Source: Chara braunii (Eukaryota; Streptophyta; Charophyceae; Charales; Characeae). From it: a stretch of 21,984 nucleotides of DNA. Below, piece after piece: positions 1 through 8,905 of the stretch. Location: NCBI GenBank assembly GCA_003427395.1, contig BFEA01001202.1, positions 66,626-88,609 of the forward strand, given 5' to 3'. A program made the translations under genes and the position numbers. Numbering within the stretch: position 1 is the stretch's first letter; every line of letters begins with the position of its first letter. The notes under the pieces were generated by a model, which saw only the letters and a list, made by a program, of their open reading frames with translations, was not told where the DNA came from and did no database searches.

Positions 1-584
1 TGTACACTCGCACACTCGCACACGCCACTCTCTCTCCTATCAGCTATGGCGGCTATGGCCGCTGCCTACCCTATCGCTATGGCTAAGCTTCCTTCTCGCC
101 CACTTCGTCTTCGGGCCTACTGCAGACCACCTCACACAAGTCGTTGTAGCAGCGCTTCCGTATGGCTTACAGAGAAATGAATGAATGGCTGGGCGCTGCC
201 TCTTGATTTATACTTTTGTAACTCGTTGGTCTGCCCCTCTCCACCAGGCCTATGGTGCACACAGTCCCTCACAGTACTTGCTTGACTGGACTGGGACTGC
301 TGGACCGGTACCGCTGACTGCATGGGTTTGCACTGCCAACTCAATGCAGTCGCACTGCTGATGTAATGCAGCTGGGCTCACCACTTGCCCACTTGCCTTT
401 GACTAAAACGTGAGGCAACTACGAAAGGCCACTTCCAGACCTTCTGGAAGTCTGTGGACTTGGCCTTTCGAGTACTGTAGCAGCTACGACCTTGACCTTT
501 CAGGATTCCTACAGCTACGACCTCTACAGGGCTGTGACTCCTACTTGATAGATCTACAGATTGAACCCCTACCATTACACAGAC
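1..584. other. Unassigned non-coding DNA
   Basis: I see no gene here. The first 50 bases are a CA/CT-rich simple stretch. The short open frames on both strands have no recognisable domain and look like chance. The visible structure is a bipartite inverted repeat at 422-470, listed separately, followed by a short repeated phrase (CAGCTACGACC near 481 and again near 512). The stretch ends where the minus-strand endonuclease relic begins. Confidence 0.5.
422..470. repeat. Bipartite inverted repeat (hairpin)
   Basis: Two nested perfect arms face each other. The inner arms, ACTTCCAGA (431-439) and TCTGGAAGT (443-451), are separated by three bases. The outer arms, CGAAAGGCC (422-430) and GGCCTTTCG (462-470), close the structure and leave a 10-base bulge on the right side only. 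That gives 18 base pairs in 49 bases. No gene is attached to it, so its role is unknown. It could be the remains of a small fold-back element or of a structured RNA. Confidence 0.6.
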
Positions 585-1004
585 CTACGACAGACAACAA
601 CAACTCTCAAAACACAGGTCACGGGACCAGAGTTGGTAATATACTTTACTATAATTCCCATATTTACGATCTCTTTGAATGGGTCCCACATGTGTGTAAA
701 CATTCCAAACAACTTCTAAATAATGAGCTAAAAGTTTCACAGAATCTTCGTCAAAACCATCAGTACATAAGACTCCCTTTCGCCCTAGTGAAATAATTGA
801 CCCATCNTCTAACCACCAAATAGCTAATGACAATGGTGTAAGATGATTCAACCATCGACGTCGAATAGCTAATTTATTTTTGTCATGTGTTNTTTTATGA
901 ATTTCTGTTAGTTGAGGGAGAGCACGACTTTGAAATAACAATTTTGTATTTTGACTATAACCACTTTTTTCAGAAGGTACCGAAGGTGCACTCGGGGTCG
1001 ACAC
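585..1004 (-). pseudogene. LAGLIDADG homing endonuclease fragment (organellar intron type)
   Basis: Homing endonucleases of this family are encoded inside organellar group I introns and cut intron-lacking alleles. Read on the minus strand, the open frame holds the conserved phrase LTPLSLAIWWL-x-DGS (801-842). This is the LAGLIDADG helix with its metal-binding acidic end; the unknown residue is GAN, so Asp or Glu. Upstream is ALPQLTEIHK and downstream are the typical GVLCTDGF and an SKVYYQLW strand. Family resemblance covers about residues 14-126 (plus-strand 628-965). Beyond YYQLW the usual C-terminal helices are missing and the frame runs into unrelated residues, so the gene is cut there. 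Only one motif is present, so this is either a single-motif enzyme or one half of a double-motif one. Two N bases (807 and 892) fall inside it. It is AT-richer than its flanks. I infer an organelle-to-nucleus DNA insertion; the family call is firm, the origin less so. Confidence 0.75.
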
Positions 1005-1089
1005 TGATACTGTACACAGGTAAAGTGAGGACTAGGGATCGAGCCCTGGGACCTGCATTCGCTACTGCTAACAGGTGAATACCGTTTCA

Positions 1090-1370
1090 CAGCTGGATAA
1101 ATCACCCGTAAAGTAGGGGATGTGGGCATGGGCGACAGGCGCTCATAAACAACCCAGCTAGCCCAATAACCAGTACTGACTGGCACGACCCTGAACCGGA
1201 GCTGACACAGTGAAGGGAGTAGGTCGACAGGTAGATGCTCGGCAGCTGGATGTATCACTCGAGAGTAGGGAGCATGGGTACGAGCGACGGGCACTCTTAA
1301 AACAATCCATCTAGCCCTAAGACCGGTACTGACTGTTATGCCACCGAATCGGTGCTGACACAGTGAGGGA
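1090..1370. repeat. Diverged direct duplication, about 128-bp unit
   Basis: Unit 1 (1090-1218) and unit 2 (1243-1370) begin with CAGCTGGAT and end with GCTGACACAGTGA followed by GGGA. Shared blocks between them occur in the same order: a GTA(A)AGTAGGG-like block, GGCATGGGCGAC versus GGTACGAGCGAC, the CTCATAAACAA-like block, CTAGCCC, and CCGGTACTGACTG or its relative. The copies have drifted a good deal. A 24-base linker separates them. No coding potential is evident on either strand. It may be part of a non-autonomous repeat, but its class is unknown. Confidence 0.6.
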
Positions 1371-2424
1371 TTTTCTCAGCACCGCCGATATCTCCTTGAG
1401 AACGAACCTGCATCTGGTGGCCACAACATCTTCATTTCTCTCGCCATTCCTTGCATTCTCTCTCTCCCATTTCCCCCTTCTCAGTCTCTCTTTTCACTCT
1501 CTCTCCAGCAGCCACGCACTCTCTCTCTACCGCACACTCAGTCCCTCTCTTCCAGCGAATGACCTCACTTCCTTTCCTCACTGTACCTCTCTTTCCACGC
1601 ATGCCTAGTCACGTTCTCTCAAACAGACCTTTCACTCATGTGGGCTTCGTCATCACTCAATCCTGTAAGCTTGCGATTGGTTGCAGTAGTCACAAGCTAC
1701 CACGAATGAGTACAAAGCAACACCGGTCCCCCACTCTCTGCGTACCTCTGGTATATGGTGCGCATTAATGGTAAGCCCCCAATGTTGAATACCTCGTCAT
1801 AGCCATTGTTGTAGTGACCCCCGCTAGACCGCTGGAGCTCGCTGGCACGAAGAGTCACAGATGGGAACAACTCCGCTGCATACCTCTGGTCCACTGTCCC
1901 CATGGGCGGCGGACACCTGGTATGATTCCCCGTTCCCCTCTGCTCCGAATGTTCTCAATGAATCCCCGTATGAGTCTCATCAAGCTTTTAATCCTGTAGC
2001 AGCAGGAAACATCAACAGCCTCTTTTGAAATTGGTTGCTTGGTACTAGGACCCCGTCGGTACAATGCTGGCCCCAAGCCTCAGCCCCGGTAATGTGGACT
2101 CAATTGTGCCAGTCCCCATGCCACAGGCGTGATGAAGAGTCATAAACCTGAATAAGCCCAAGGGGGCTTGAAATGTGACAAAACTAATTGGTCAACTCGA
2201 CCGCCCATAAATCGTGCCTATATAAAATTATAACATGGCCGTTGTCGCAAAAGCAAGCCAGTACCAATACAACCAAAGTCAAAACGTAAACCAACGTCGT
2301 GATAAAAATGCCCATTTCGTGACCTTGCCAATATACCAAAAAATATTTGTCACATTGTCGCTGAAGCAAACCTCCTGTAAAATTAAGTCCATTAATCCGC
2401 TGACAAGGCAGTGTGTCCAGAGCT
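1371..2424. other. Unassigned DNA with pyrimidine-rich tract
   Basis: About 1425-1610 is a long CT-rich stretch (many TCTCTC runs), whose plus-strand translation is a Ser/Leu/Phe-rich artefact. A 15-base phrase, CTGCGTACCTCTGGT (1738-1752), recurs with one change at 1876-1890. On the minus strand both fall in one open frame (1697-1903) and read as a repeated QRYA. I recognise no protein family in it. A TATATAAAA stretch lies near 2218 but no gene follows it. The region ends at the start of the first LTR-like block. Confidence 0.4.
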
Positions 2425-3424
2425 TGTTGACGTGGCATTTAAGCCGAGGTGGAATTTCATTGTATTGTGGGTTGTGCCGAGGCATCAACCGGTCATCATA
2501 AATGCACGTCAAGTTACTAGTGAGAAATTTGTGGTTGGGGGCAACATAATGAGGTACGTTGCTCCTTACCTTATCTACCCTCTCTGTTGCTTCTTACTGT
2601 GAGGAAGTGAGTTTTGTCTTGAGAGTCCTCTCATTGTGAGGTGTCGCGAGCACTCAACCTTGAGATTCAACATTTTTCCCTGGGAGCATGCTGGTGGGAG
2701 ACGGGTGTTGCCTCTGAAGGCCCCTGGACGAAGCACTCGGGTCACGATCACCATGCCAACCTACAGGGAGTAAAGCACGCATGCTTTGTTGCTTGTCCTT
2801 TGGTCTGCTTGCTGCGTTGTAGAGGTCATGTCGGGCAAACCAGCCCTATGAGGAAGAGATGAGTACTGCACTGTCTATAAAGAGCCTCTTGAGGGGATAC
2901 ATGACTCGTGTTGTACGCGAATATAAAAAGTATGATCAGGGCTGGCCAGTTCTTCATAGACTTGGGAAACAGGGGTGGCTGATTGCACACCTTTAGACAC
3001 AACGCTGAACCAGAGTTTCAGGTCGTTACAACTCAAAATGGATACATGGGGAGGGAAAATTCATGTAAACTGCTCGATTGTTAATTGTTGTATGTTTCCA
3101 TTTTGCATGCACACCAGCAAATGATTTTATTTTTGTTTTTGATCAGTTAGTTGTAATAGACTTTGCTAACAACTAACAGACAACTACAGATAGAGTAATT
3201 ATTATTCTTTGCTGCATTGCAATTTGTTTCAAACTAGTCAAAGGTAGGAATATAATTATTTGTAGGAGTCTGAGCTTATTCGTTGTTACCGCTCGACTAC
3301 TTCCTGACACATCTGGACCAAATTTTTATTTATTTTATATTATTTTATAAATCGGTTGGGTGACTAGACCAAGACGATAGGAGGCTTACCAGTAGACTTG
3401 CACTCAGTCGACCGACCACTTTTC
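2425..3424 (+). repeat. 5' LTR-like block of element A
   Basis: The block starts at TGTTGACGTGGCATTT, shared almost exactly with 18275 and more loosely with 8906. It then aligns with the other two copies through GTGAGAA-TTGTGGTTGGGGG, a CTTATCTACCCTCT box, the CTCAACCTTGAG palindrome, a CACCATGCCAAC box and the TATA region. Further along it shares TGCACACCTT-AGACAC and an AAATCGGT end. The length of about 1.0 kb, a TATA box about 450 bases in, and a following gag all fit a U3-R-U5 LTR. The 3' end is set by the primer-binding-site candidate at 3425. No partner LTR was found, so the name rests on position and on the family comparison. Confidence 0.65.
2876..2881 (+). promoter_or_regulatory. TATA box of LTR A
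   Basis: CTATAAAG sits at the position where LTR B has TATAAATA (9297) and LTR C has TATAAG (18727). In each copy it follows the conserved CACCATGCCAAC box by roughly 100-130 bases. It probably set the transcription start of the element RNA. Whether it is active now cannot be told. Confidence 0.55.
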
Positions 3425-3440
3425 TGGTGTTAGAGCCAGG
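3425..3440 (+). other. Primer-binding-site candidate (initiator-Met tRNA)
   Basis: TGGTGTTAGAGCCAGG differs at two of sixteen positions from the complement of the 3' end of plant initiator-Met tRNA (TGGTATCAGAGCCAGG). Such a site primes minus-strand cDNA directly after the 5' LTR. One caution: by alignment with element C this stretch may instead correspond to early gag, near 19440. If so, the match is partly fortuitous and the true site has been deleted in A. Confidence 0.45.
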
Positions 3441-3483
3441 AGACGAAAGGAGACAATAAAGCAAAGCCAGAAAGAGGAGAAAC

Positions 3484-5130
3484 TTGCAAAGGGCAAGGGA
3501 AGCAACAACCAACGCAGAAAGGGAATTAGCAGCGGCAAGAGCAGCCGAGGCTACAGCCATTGCAGAGGCATCTACGACTTCCACTTCTGCAATGTCCCAG
3601 GCCTCATCCGAGGACTCTTCGTCAAGTGCAGTTCGGGTATGTCGCAGCCTTTCGTTCGTCAGTCTGCTGGCTTGCAGGTCAGGCAGCAGCAACCATTGTC
3701 ACCAAAGGATTATGAGATCCAAGAAGCGGAAGCTCTCTGCGATGAGCTACGACGCTAGTTGCAGGATGTAGAGGAGAGGAGAGAGCAAGCTAGAATTAGA
3801 AAAGCTATATTAGGGGCAAGGGTGTGGGAGCTAAGCAGACTGGTGGCTATAGATGAGTCAACTTTTGACCTTGTTGTTAGGTCCCTTCGGAACTCTTTGT
3901 TGAGTGTGGCCGAAGCACAGGACGTGCAACAGGAATTGTTGGCCGAGCTAGTAGCTGGCCAAAACTAGATTCTGGCTGCGGTACGCGCGCCTCGACCTAT
4001 GGTGAGGCAACTGCAACTTGTTGTAGCTCCCCCTACGGTTGCAGGTCCCACTATGACGTTGCCGCCAACGGGACCATCATTTACCCCACAGTTTGGCATG
4101 CCCCCAACAGGTGGATTAGCAACAGGCAGTAGTGGGAAGATTCCGGTACGAACTTCTTCACTTCCCCATCCAGCGGCTGCCACTACAGGGCAGCCGCACG
4201 TCGAGCAGCCTATGCAACTTTTACTGCCACAACAGCAAGTGTCGCCGCAGCGCCTTGTTCCATCGGTTTCTCAACCGCTGCAATAGGCGAAGGATGTTGT
4301 ACAGTCAATGCGGTGGACACCCAAGATACCCTTGTTGCATCCTAAACCCTTCTTTTATGACAAGAAGAAGGAAGAGGACTTGGATATCTGGTGAGGACTG
4401 TGCCTACGCATGTGAGGCACAAGCTTACAAGGACCGAGGAGGAAGTCATTGCCACTCCATCCTTTCTAGAAGGATCAACAACTATTTACAATAGGTGGCA
4501 TGATCCCCAAGGGGCTCAGAAGGCCACCAACTCGCTGGCCAGTCTAGGATCAAAGAGATATCGGACGGTTCGCAAGGTAACAGATGTCGTTTAGCGGCTG
4601 GTCATTGTGCTTGGCGTGCGGTACAATCCACAGGTTCTCTTCACAAATTATTTGCGATGTCTGCCCACAAATGTCTAAAATAAGTTGGTCGATGAGGCCT
4701 CCATACATGTGCATGATTTCGCCTCGTTCAGCGAGAAAGCCCTAGATATAAAGTCTGAGCTTGGGAGTGCCCAACTGGGACCAACAGAGAGCAGGAAGAA
4801 GAAGTTTCCTCGGGACTGGAGGAAGAAGGGTAATCTCATGTTTGTTGGCCACGATTGCCAAGCGACCGATATTAACGACTTCTCTGACCTTGGGGAAGAA
4901 ACATAGGTAGATGGGAGTCGGGAGGCTTTAGAGGGTGGAGTAGTCACACCCATTAAGGAAAAGGGTAAGGGGGTCGGGAAACAAAAGGGTAGCCGGCCCA
5001 AGGGTCAAGGTGACCAAGGGCCACCCATATAGGTGAACCTTGGTCTATAGTGCGAAGCTCGGCATGACCGTGTTGCTCGAGGCGCGTGTCTCAATTGTGG
5101 CCCGTATGGGAACACAATGAGTCGCTGCAG
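3484..5130 (+). pseudogene. gag: gag relic of element A (capsid and zinc knuckle)
   Basis: Gag forms the particle that packages element RNA. The order matches elements B and C. First is an Ala/Glu-rich N-terminal helix (3484-3638), then a frame change and a charged helical stretch with a TAG near 3757. A Pro/Gln/Thr-rich linker follows (3999-4286). The retrotransposon Gag core starts with KPFFYDKKKEEDLDIW (about 4340-4385), a frameshift follows, and EVIATPSFLEGS continues it. The core lacks about 33 residues between FLEGS and WHDP that B has. From 4391 to 5128 the frame is constant apart from stops near 4592, 4676 and 4904. It ends in a knuckle CLNCGPYGNTMSRC (5087-5128), CX2CX4-N-X4C, where the zinc-binding His has become Asn. 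It is non-functional. Confidence 0.75.
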
Positions 5131-5189
5131 GAGCAAGCGAGTCACAGGGAAGGTAACATCCTCAATAGTGGTTGTGCCTCCATTCTCAC

Positions 5190-6330
5190 AAGATACATAC
5201 CTCTTTTCTTCTTCCCTATCCCTCTCACTGTCTTTGTCGATGAACAAGGACGGGAACTGAGAACCCGTGGTCAGGTAGACGCAAGATGGCAAACATTGTT
5301 GGGCCTTTTCCGCCAGTTGCTCGACGAGATACATGGAGTCGGACTAGAAGCTGAATAGCATGTTCACAGTCAATTCAATCCGCGTGCTGCAGAAGCTGAA
5401 GTGAATGTCACTAAAACTGTTGTGCAAATGCTGGAAACCAGCAGACAAGTTCAAGAACTCATCAAGGACGGGCGATTAACCTTTGATCAATATGTCGCTG
5501 AGCAGATGGAGAGGATGGGCCACGGGAGAACCACTGAGGAAAAGGAAGAGAGAAAAGAAGAACCTTGATTGTCTGAACAAATCATGGAGGGAAATATCAA
5601 ACAGTTGGAAGAAACATTGAAGGAAGAAAGAAAGAAGTTGGAAGAGTACTTGAGGAAGGAAAAAAAGAAAGAACAACAAGAAAAGAAAGTGGATGAGATC
5701 AGACAACGATTTCACTTTGAAGGAACAAAAACTGATCTTGCATTCGTGTTGAATACGATGATGGCTTATCTCGCCCATCTTGAAATGAAGATAGATAGTA
5801 ACACCGCCGCACTTCAGACAATGACCAAACTCGTAAAGTGAAAGGACAAAGTGGTGTTTGAGGAGGAGGCCAAGGAGGAAGAAGAGAAAGAACCCCAAGA
5901 GAAATTAATGAAGGATGCATTGAAAAGAATGACGTCAGAGAAACCCGATAGTTTTAAGAAAGAATCTGAGAAACCGGCGGAGAAGAAAGAATAGCCCGCT
6001 AAGAAGGAACCGACCAAAGAAGCGGAGAAACCAAAAAGAAAGGAGAAGGTAAAAATGAAATTGCCATTCACATACGACAACAAGAAGGGAGAAAAATTGT
6101 TGTTGTGGATATAGCTGAGATCCAGACTCGTGTGGGACCGCTCCGGTTGAACTTGGAAGTCAGGTAGCCTTCTTCACATCTTGTCTGGGGGAAGTGGCCA
6201 AGGAGTGGGTCCTATTAGAGGCCAATGTGGCAGGCTTTGAAGATATTGGTGAGTGGGACAAGACTTTGGCCCTCAAGGAGTTTCTCCAAAAGATTAAGTT
6301 GAAGGGTTCAGCCAGTAGGGAGTAGCCAGT
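5190..6330 (+). pseudogene. gag: gag relic of element X (charged coiled-coil type)
   Basis: One frame runs from about 5190 to 6112 with stops at 5356, 5566, 5839, 5992 and 6112. It reads a Gln/Arg-rich start (ARWQTLLGLFRQLLDEIHG), a stretch containing KDGRLTFDQYVAEQM, then a long Glu/Lys coiled coil (about 5575-5700). After that comes TDLAFVLNTMMAYLAHLEMK and a Lys/Glu/Pro-rich linker (about 5850-6050). The Gag core begins with MKLPFTYDNKKGEKLLLW. After shifts at about 6113-6145 it continues as VAFFTSCLGEVAKEWVLLEA to FLQKIKLK (6170-6306), which is the typical capsid segment before the polymerase. A local duplication of GCCAGTAGGG and TTGAAGGGTTCAG lies at 6299-6347. No zinc knuckle was seen. 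The N-terminal border with element A is uncertain. Confidence 0.65.
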
Positions 6331-6334
6331 AGGG

Positions 6335-7070
6335 TTGAAGGGTTCAGTTGAAGGTAAGGTGTCGATCACCCCTTCAGACCTCTCAACTCATATGTCAGAG
6401 GATGACTCTTCTTCGGCCCATCATCCGGAACACCCTAACACTGTCTTCCGTTCTGTCTCTCTGGACGATTCCCTTGGTGAACTTGGAACTGAACTCATTC
6501 CACTAAGAGGTTTCTGGGCCAAGAAAGCAAAGTCTAAGGGTGAGTTAATGATCGCAAACATTGAGATTGCACATACGAGAGTAGGTGCCTTGTTAGATCC
6601 ACGATCAACGCAGTCCTACATCTCTTAGAAGGCAATTCGTAAGATGAATCTGGGAATGAAGGTAAATGACTTACCTAGACCTAGGACGTCTATGTTAGCT
6701 AACAAGAGCGCGATCACTGTCTTTCAATATGTTGATCGTGTAAAGTGTTACTTTTGAACTAAGGAAGGATTTTTTTTTTTTTGCATGAAGAATCCTTCCT
6801 AACTGAAAGGAACTAGACTTTTGACATGATTCTGGGAATGAATTGGCATGAGGAAGCTGACCCAAAAGTCAAGTTTGAGGAAAATATTGTTAAGTTAACA
6901 GATGAAAAGTCTGAACTCAAAGTGATTAAATTGTATAATAGGTCTGGATCTGACTCGTCATTGTTTTTTTGTTGTATGAGTTATCCAACCTTTAGACCAA
7001 TGGTCTCAAAGAAGAAGTTGGATCAGGATGTGATGATGATGCTCGTTAAATGAGAAGGCGAATGTTCCTC
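6335..7070 (+). pseudogene. Retropepsin-like protease relic of element X
   Basis: The frame from 6335 reads a Ser/Asp/His-rich linker, then KGELMIANIEIAHTRVGALL and DPRSTQSYIS, the place where a retroviral-type aspartic protease has DSGATxxYIS. The catalytic Asp is kept (6596-6598) but Ser-Gly has become Pro-Arg, so the active site is destroyed. A TAG follows directly (6626-6628). The second half resumes at 6826 with MILGMNWHEEADPKVKF, matching the ILGMxWL strand of this protease family. Between the halves lies a small hairpin with a run of 13 T (6762-6800). After about 7053 the linker to RT is shifted and poorly preserved. Confidence 0.65.
6762..6800. repeat. Hairpin with poly-T loop in element X
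   Basis: AGGAAGGATT (6762-6771) is the exact reverse complement of AATCCTTCCT (6791-6800). The 19-base loop starts with a run of T. It lies where protease coding sequence is expected, so it looks like a local inverted duplication or a tiny insertion. Confidence 0.6.
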
Positions 7071-7169
7071 ATCCTACCCACCTTCGATTGAAAAGCTTCT
7101 GCCAGAGCTTAAGGACTTGCAGACTAAACCGACGGGAGCGTGCTATCAAGCACACCATTGAGATTATTC

Positions 7170-7851
7170 CGGAAGTAAGATTCTCAAAGGACCCATCTAT
7201 CGAATATCTCCTAGGGAATTAGAAGAATTGAAGAAACAACTGCAAAAACTAACCGAGCAAGGATGGATTTGACCCAGTTCCACTCCCTATGGTGCACAAC
7301 TGCACCTGTCTTGTTTGTGCCCAAAAAGGAAGGAGAATTAAGATTGTGCAATGACTATCGAGGACTGACCTTCATTACTGTCAAGATCGTGCAACCCCTT
7401 CCTCGCATTGATGATTTACTGGATCAGTTGCAGGGTTGTAAGTGCTTTAGCAAGATTGATCTGAAGTTGGGGTACTACCAGATCGAGGTGGATCCTGAAG
7501 ATCAACACAAGACGACTTTCCGGACCAGGTATGGACACTACGAGTTCATTTGTTATTCCTTTCGGATTGACAAATGCACCAACGACTTTCCAAAGATATA
7601 TGAATGAGTTGTTTAGACAATGGTTGGACCAGTTCGTAGTGGTGTATCTCCATGATATCCTCGTTTACAGTAAGACACAGGAGGACCACGAGAGACACCT
7701 ACGAATAGTACTTCAGAAGTTGAGCGAAGGCAACTTCAAACTGAATCCTAAGAAATTTGAGTTTGATAAGCCTGAAGTGTTGTACCTAGTGTATATACTG
7801 AACGAAGAGGGATTAAGGCATGAAGAGAAAAATATTACAGTTGTGTAACAC
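7170..7851 (+). pseudogene. Reverse transcriptase relic of element X
   Basis: This part would copy element RNA into cDNA. It begins with [18 protein letters not shown], the conserved pre-RT phrase, then GWI-stop-PS (an Arg codon turned to TGA). It continues as [34 protein letters not shown], the motif A phrase [12 protein letters not shown] with its Asp kept, and [18 protein letters not shown] frameshift near 7550 moves to [20 protein letters not shown] and VVYLHDILVYS (7639-7671). The first Asp of the catalytic YxDD is His here (7651-7653). The reading stops at HEEKNITVV (to about 7851), where the fold-back insertion begins. Confidence 0.85.
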
Positions 7852-8222
7852 AGCGAATGTGTTCGCGCCCCTTCACTATCGTGCGAACGTGTTCTCGCAT
7901 TCGCGCGAACAACTCCCGAACATGTCAGGGCGAACATAATTTTTTTTCGTAAAAAAAAAAAGAAAATATATATATATATATTTTCGGATTTTGATTTTTA
8001 ACTCATGATTGGCTACAAATTTGAACATGACTCAAAGTCAAAAGTTGCGTGTATTGTTATTTTACATAACATATGTATTGTTTTCAATTGTTTTTCTAAG
8101 AACCCTTTTTTTTTCTTTTTTCATGTTTGCGTTCGAAGTGTTTTGGGCGCTTGTTCGCGTTCGGGTGAACATATTCGCGTTTGCCTCTGAACACGAATAC
8201 GGTGCTATGCAGGATCACAACA
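7852..8222. mobile_element. Fold-back / MITE-like insertion
   Basis: The RT reading stops at 7851 and the same protein resumes at about 8223, so the intervening 370 bases are foreign. They carry no ORF of note. The two ends are imperfect inverted repeats of about 80-90 bases. On the left (7853-7936) is GCGAAxGTGTTCxCG and then CGCGAACAACTCCC; the complement of 8122-8215 reads GCGAATATGTTCACCC and then CGCGAACAAGCGCCC. The centre is AT-rich with a perfect 24-base palindrome at 7962-7985 (GAAAA, a TA run, TTTTC). GTTGTG near 7846 and CACAAC near 8216 are inverted at the extreme ends. I could not settle a target-site duplication, so the superfamily is open. Confidence 0.6.
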
Positions 8223-8890
8223 ATCGGAGATTAACCCAAACCTAAGACTATTACAAAGTTCACATCTTTTCTATGACTAGCTAGTTACTATATGAAGTTT
8301 GTAAGGAACTTCTCATTGATAGTTGCGCCTATTAGAAGACTTCTTAAGCAAGAGAAACCTTGGTTATGGGACAAAGATTGTGAGTCCTCGTTTAAAAAGT
8401 TGAAACATGTACTAACTCACTACCTTGTTTTAAGGATTGTTGATCCTTCTCTCCCTTTCACGTCACCACTTACGCAAGTCAGTATGGAATCGAGGTTGTG
8501 CTACAGTGGACGATGGTAAGGGATATAGACCCATTGAGTTTATGTCCAAAATACTTTCGTCCGAGAAAGTGGCCAACTCCACTTACGAAAGGGAATTGTA
8601 TGCCTTGGTTGTTGCACTGGACACATGGAAGCACTACTTGTTAGGGAGACACTTCACTGTCTATTCAGACCACTCTACGCTGAAGTGGATCAAAACCCAA
8701 CTTCGACTCTCTGACAAGTTGGATGGTTCGCTTTCATTGACACCTTTGATTTTGAACTGAAGAAAATTAAAGGAAAGTATAATATGGTTGCAAATGCTTT
8801 GTCCAGACATGCTGATTTCTTTGGAACAATTATCTTCTATCTCGATATTGGGAATGACTTGAAGGAGCAAATTTGGGTGTTTGCAGTGTG
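8223..8890 (+). pseudogene. RT connection and RNase H relic of element X
   Basis: The coding resumes with GD-stop-PKPKTITKFTSFL (a Trp codon turned to TAA) and LASYYMKFVRNFSLIVAP, the RT thumb. FKKLKHVLTHYLVLRI leads into RNase H. The first catalytic Asp of TTDAS is Tyr here (8471-8473, read in a shifted frame). Next comes GKGYRPIEFMSKILSSEKVA, then STYERELYALVVALDTWKHY with its Glu, and VYSDHSTLKWIKTQ with its Asp. VANALSRH has Asn in place of the last Asp. At least three frame changes occur. The reading fades after DLKEQIWVFAV (about 8890), so integrase is absent. LTR B starts about 15 bases later. Confidence 0.8.
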
Positions 8891-8905
8891 ATGAGAACTA
8901 TCCGA

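Larger units (their letters stand above)
2425..5170 (+). mobile_element. Ty3/gypsy retrotransposon A, truncated (LTR-like block plus gag)
   Basis: This is a decayed relative of elements B and C. It keeps a 5' LTR-like block of about 1 kb and a broken gag that ends just after the zinc knuckle at 5087-5128. Protease and polymerase of this family are absent. From roughly 5180 the reading frame changes, and the next coding matter belongs to a different family (element X). There is no recognisable 3' LTR. The right border is therefore a break or a recombination junction, placed between about 5130 and 5230 because A gag is in one frame up to 5128 and X gag in another from about 5190. Confidence 0.7.
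5180..8890 (+). mobile_element. Ty3/gypsy retrotransposon X, second family, truncated
   Basis: Gag, protease, RT and RNase H occur in Ty3/gypsy order and on the same strand as A, but with protein sequences clearly different from A, B and C. The long acidic/basic coiled-coil gag is the most obvious difference. No LTR precedes it and integrase is missing; the reading stops about 15 bases before LTR B. It has both borders lost and carries a fold-back insertion of about 370 bases between RT and RNase H. Many frameshifts and stops make it inactive. Confidence 0.75.

Noticed and set aside
1018-1075. Minus-strand GGCTCGATCCC (box B-like) with TAGCAGTAGCG (box A-like) upstream, suggesting a tRNA or tRNA-derived SINE
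   Set aside because: No acceptor, D-arm or anticodon stem can be built, the A box needs an extra base, and the box spacing is short. It is too weak to call.
1363-1768. Plus-strand open frames rich in Ser, Leu and Phe
   Set aside because: They are the translation of a TCTCTC-rich tract. Low complexity and no domain.
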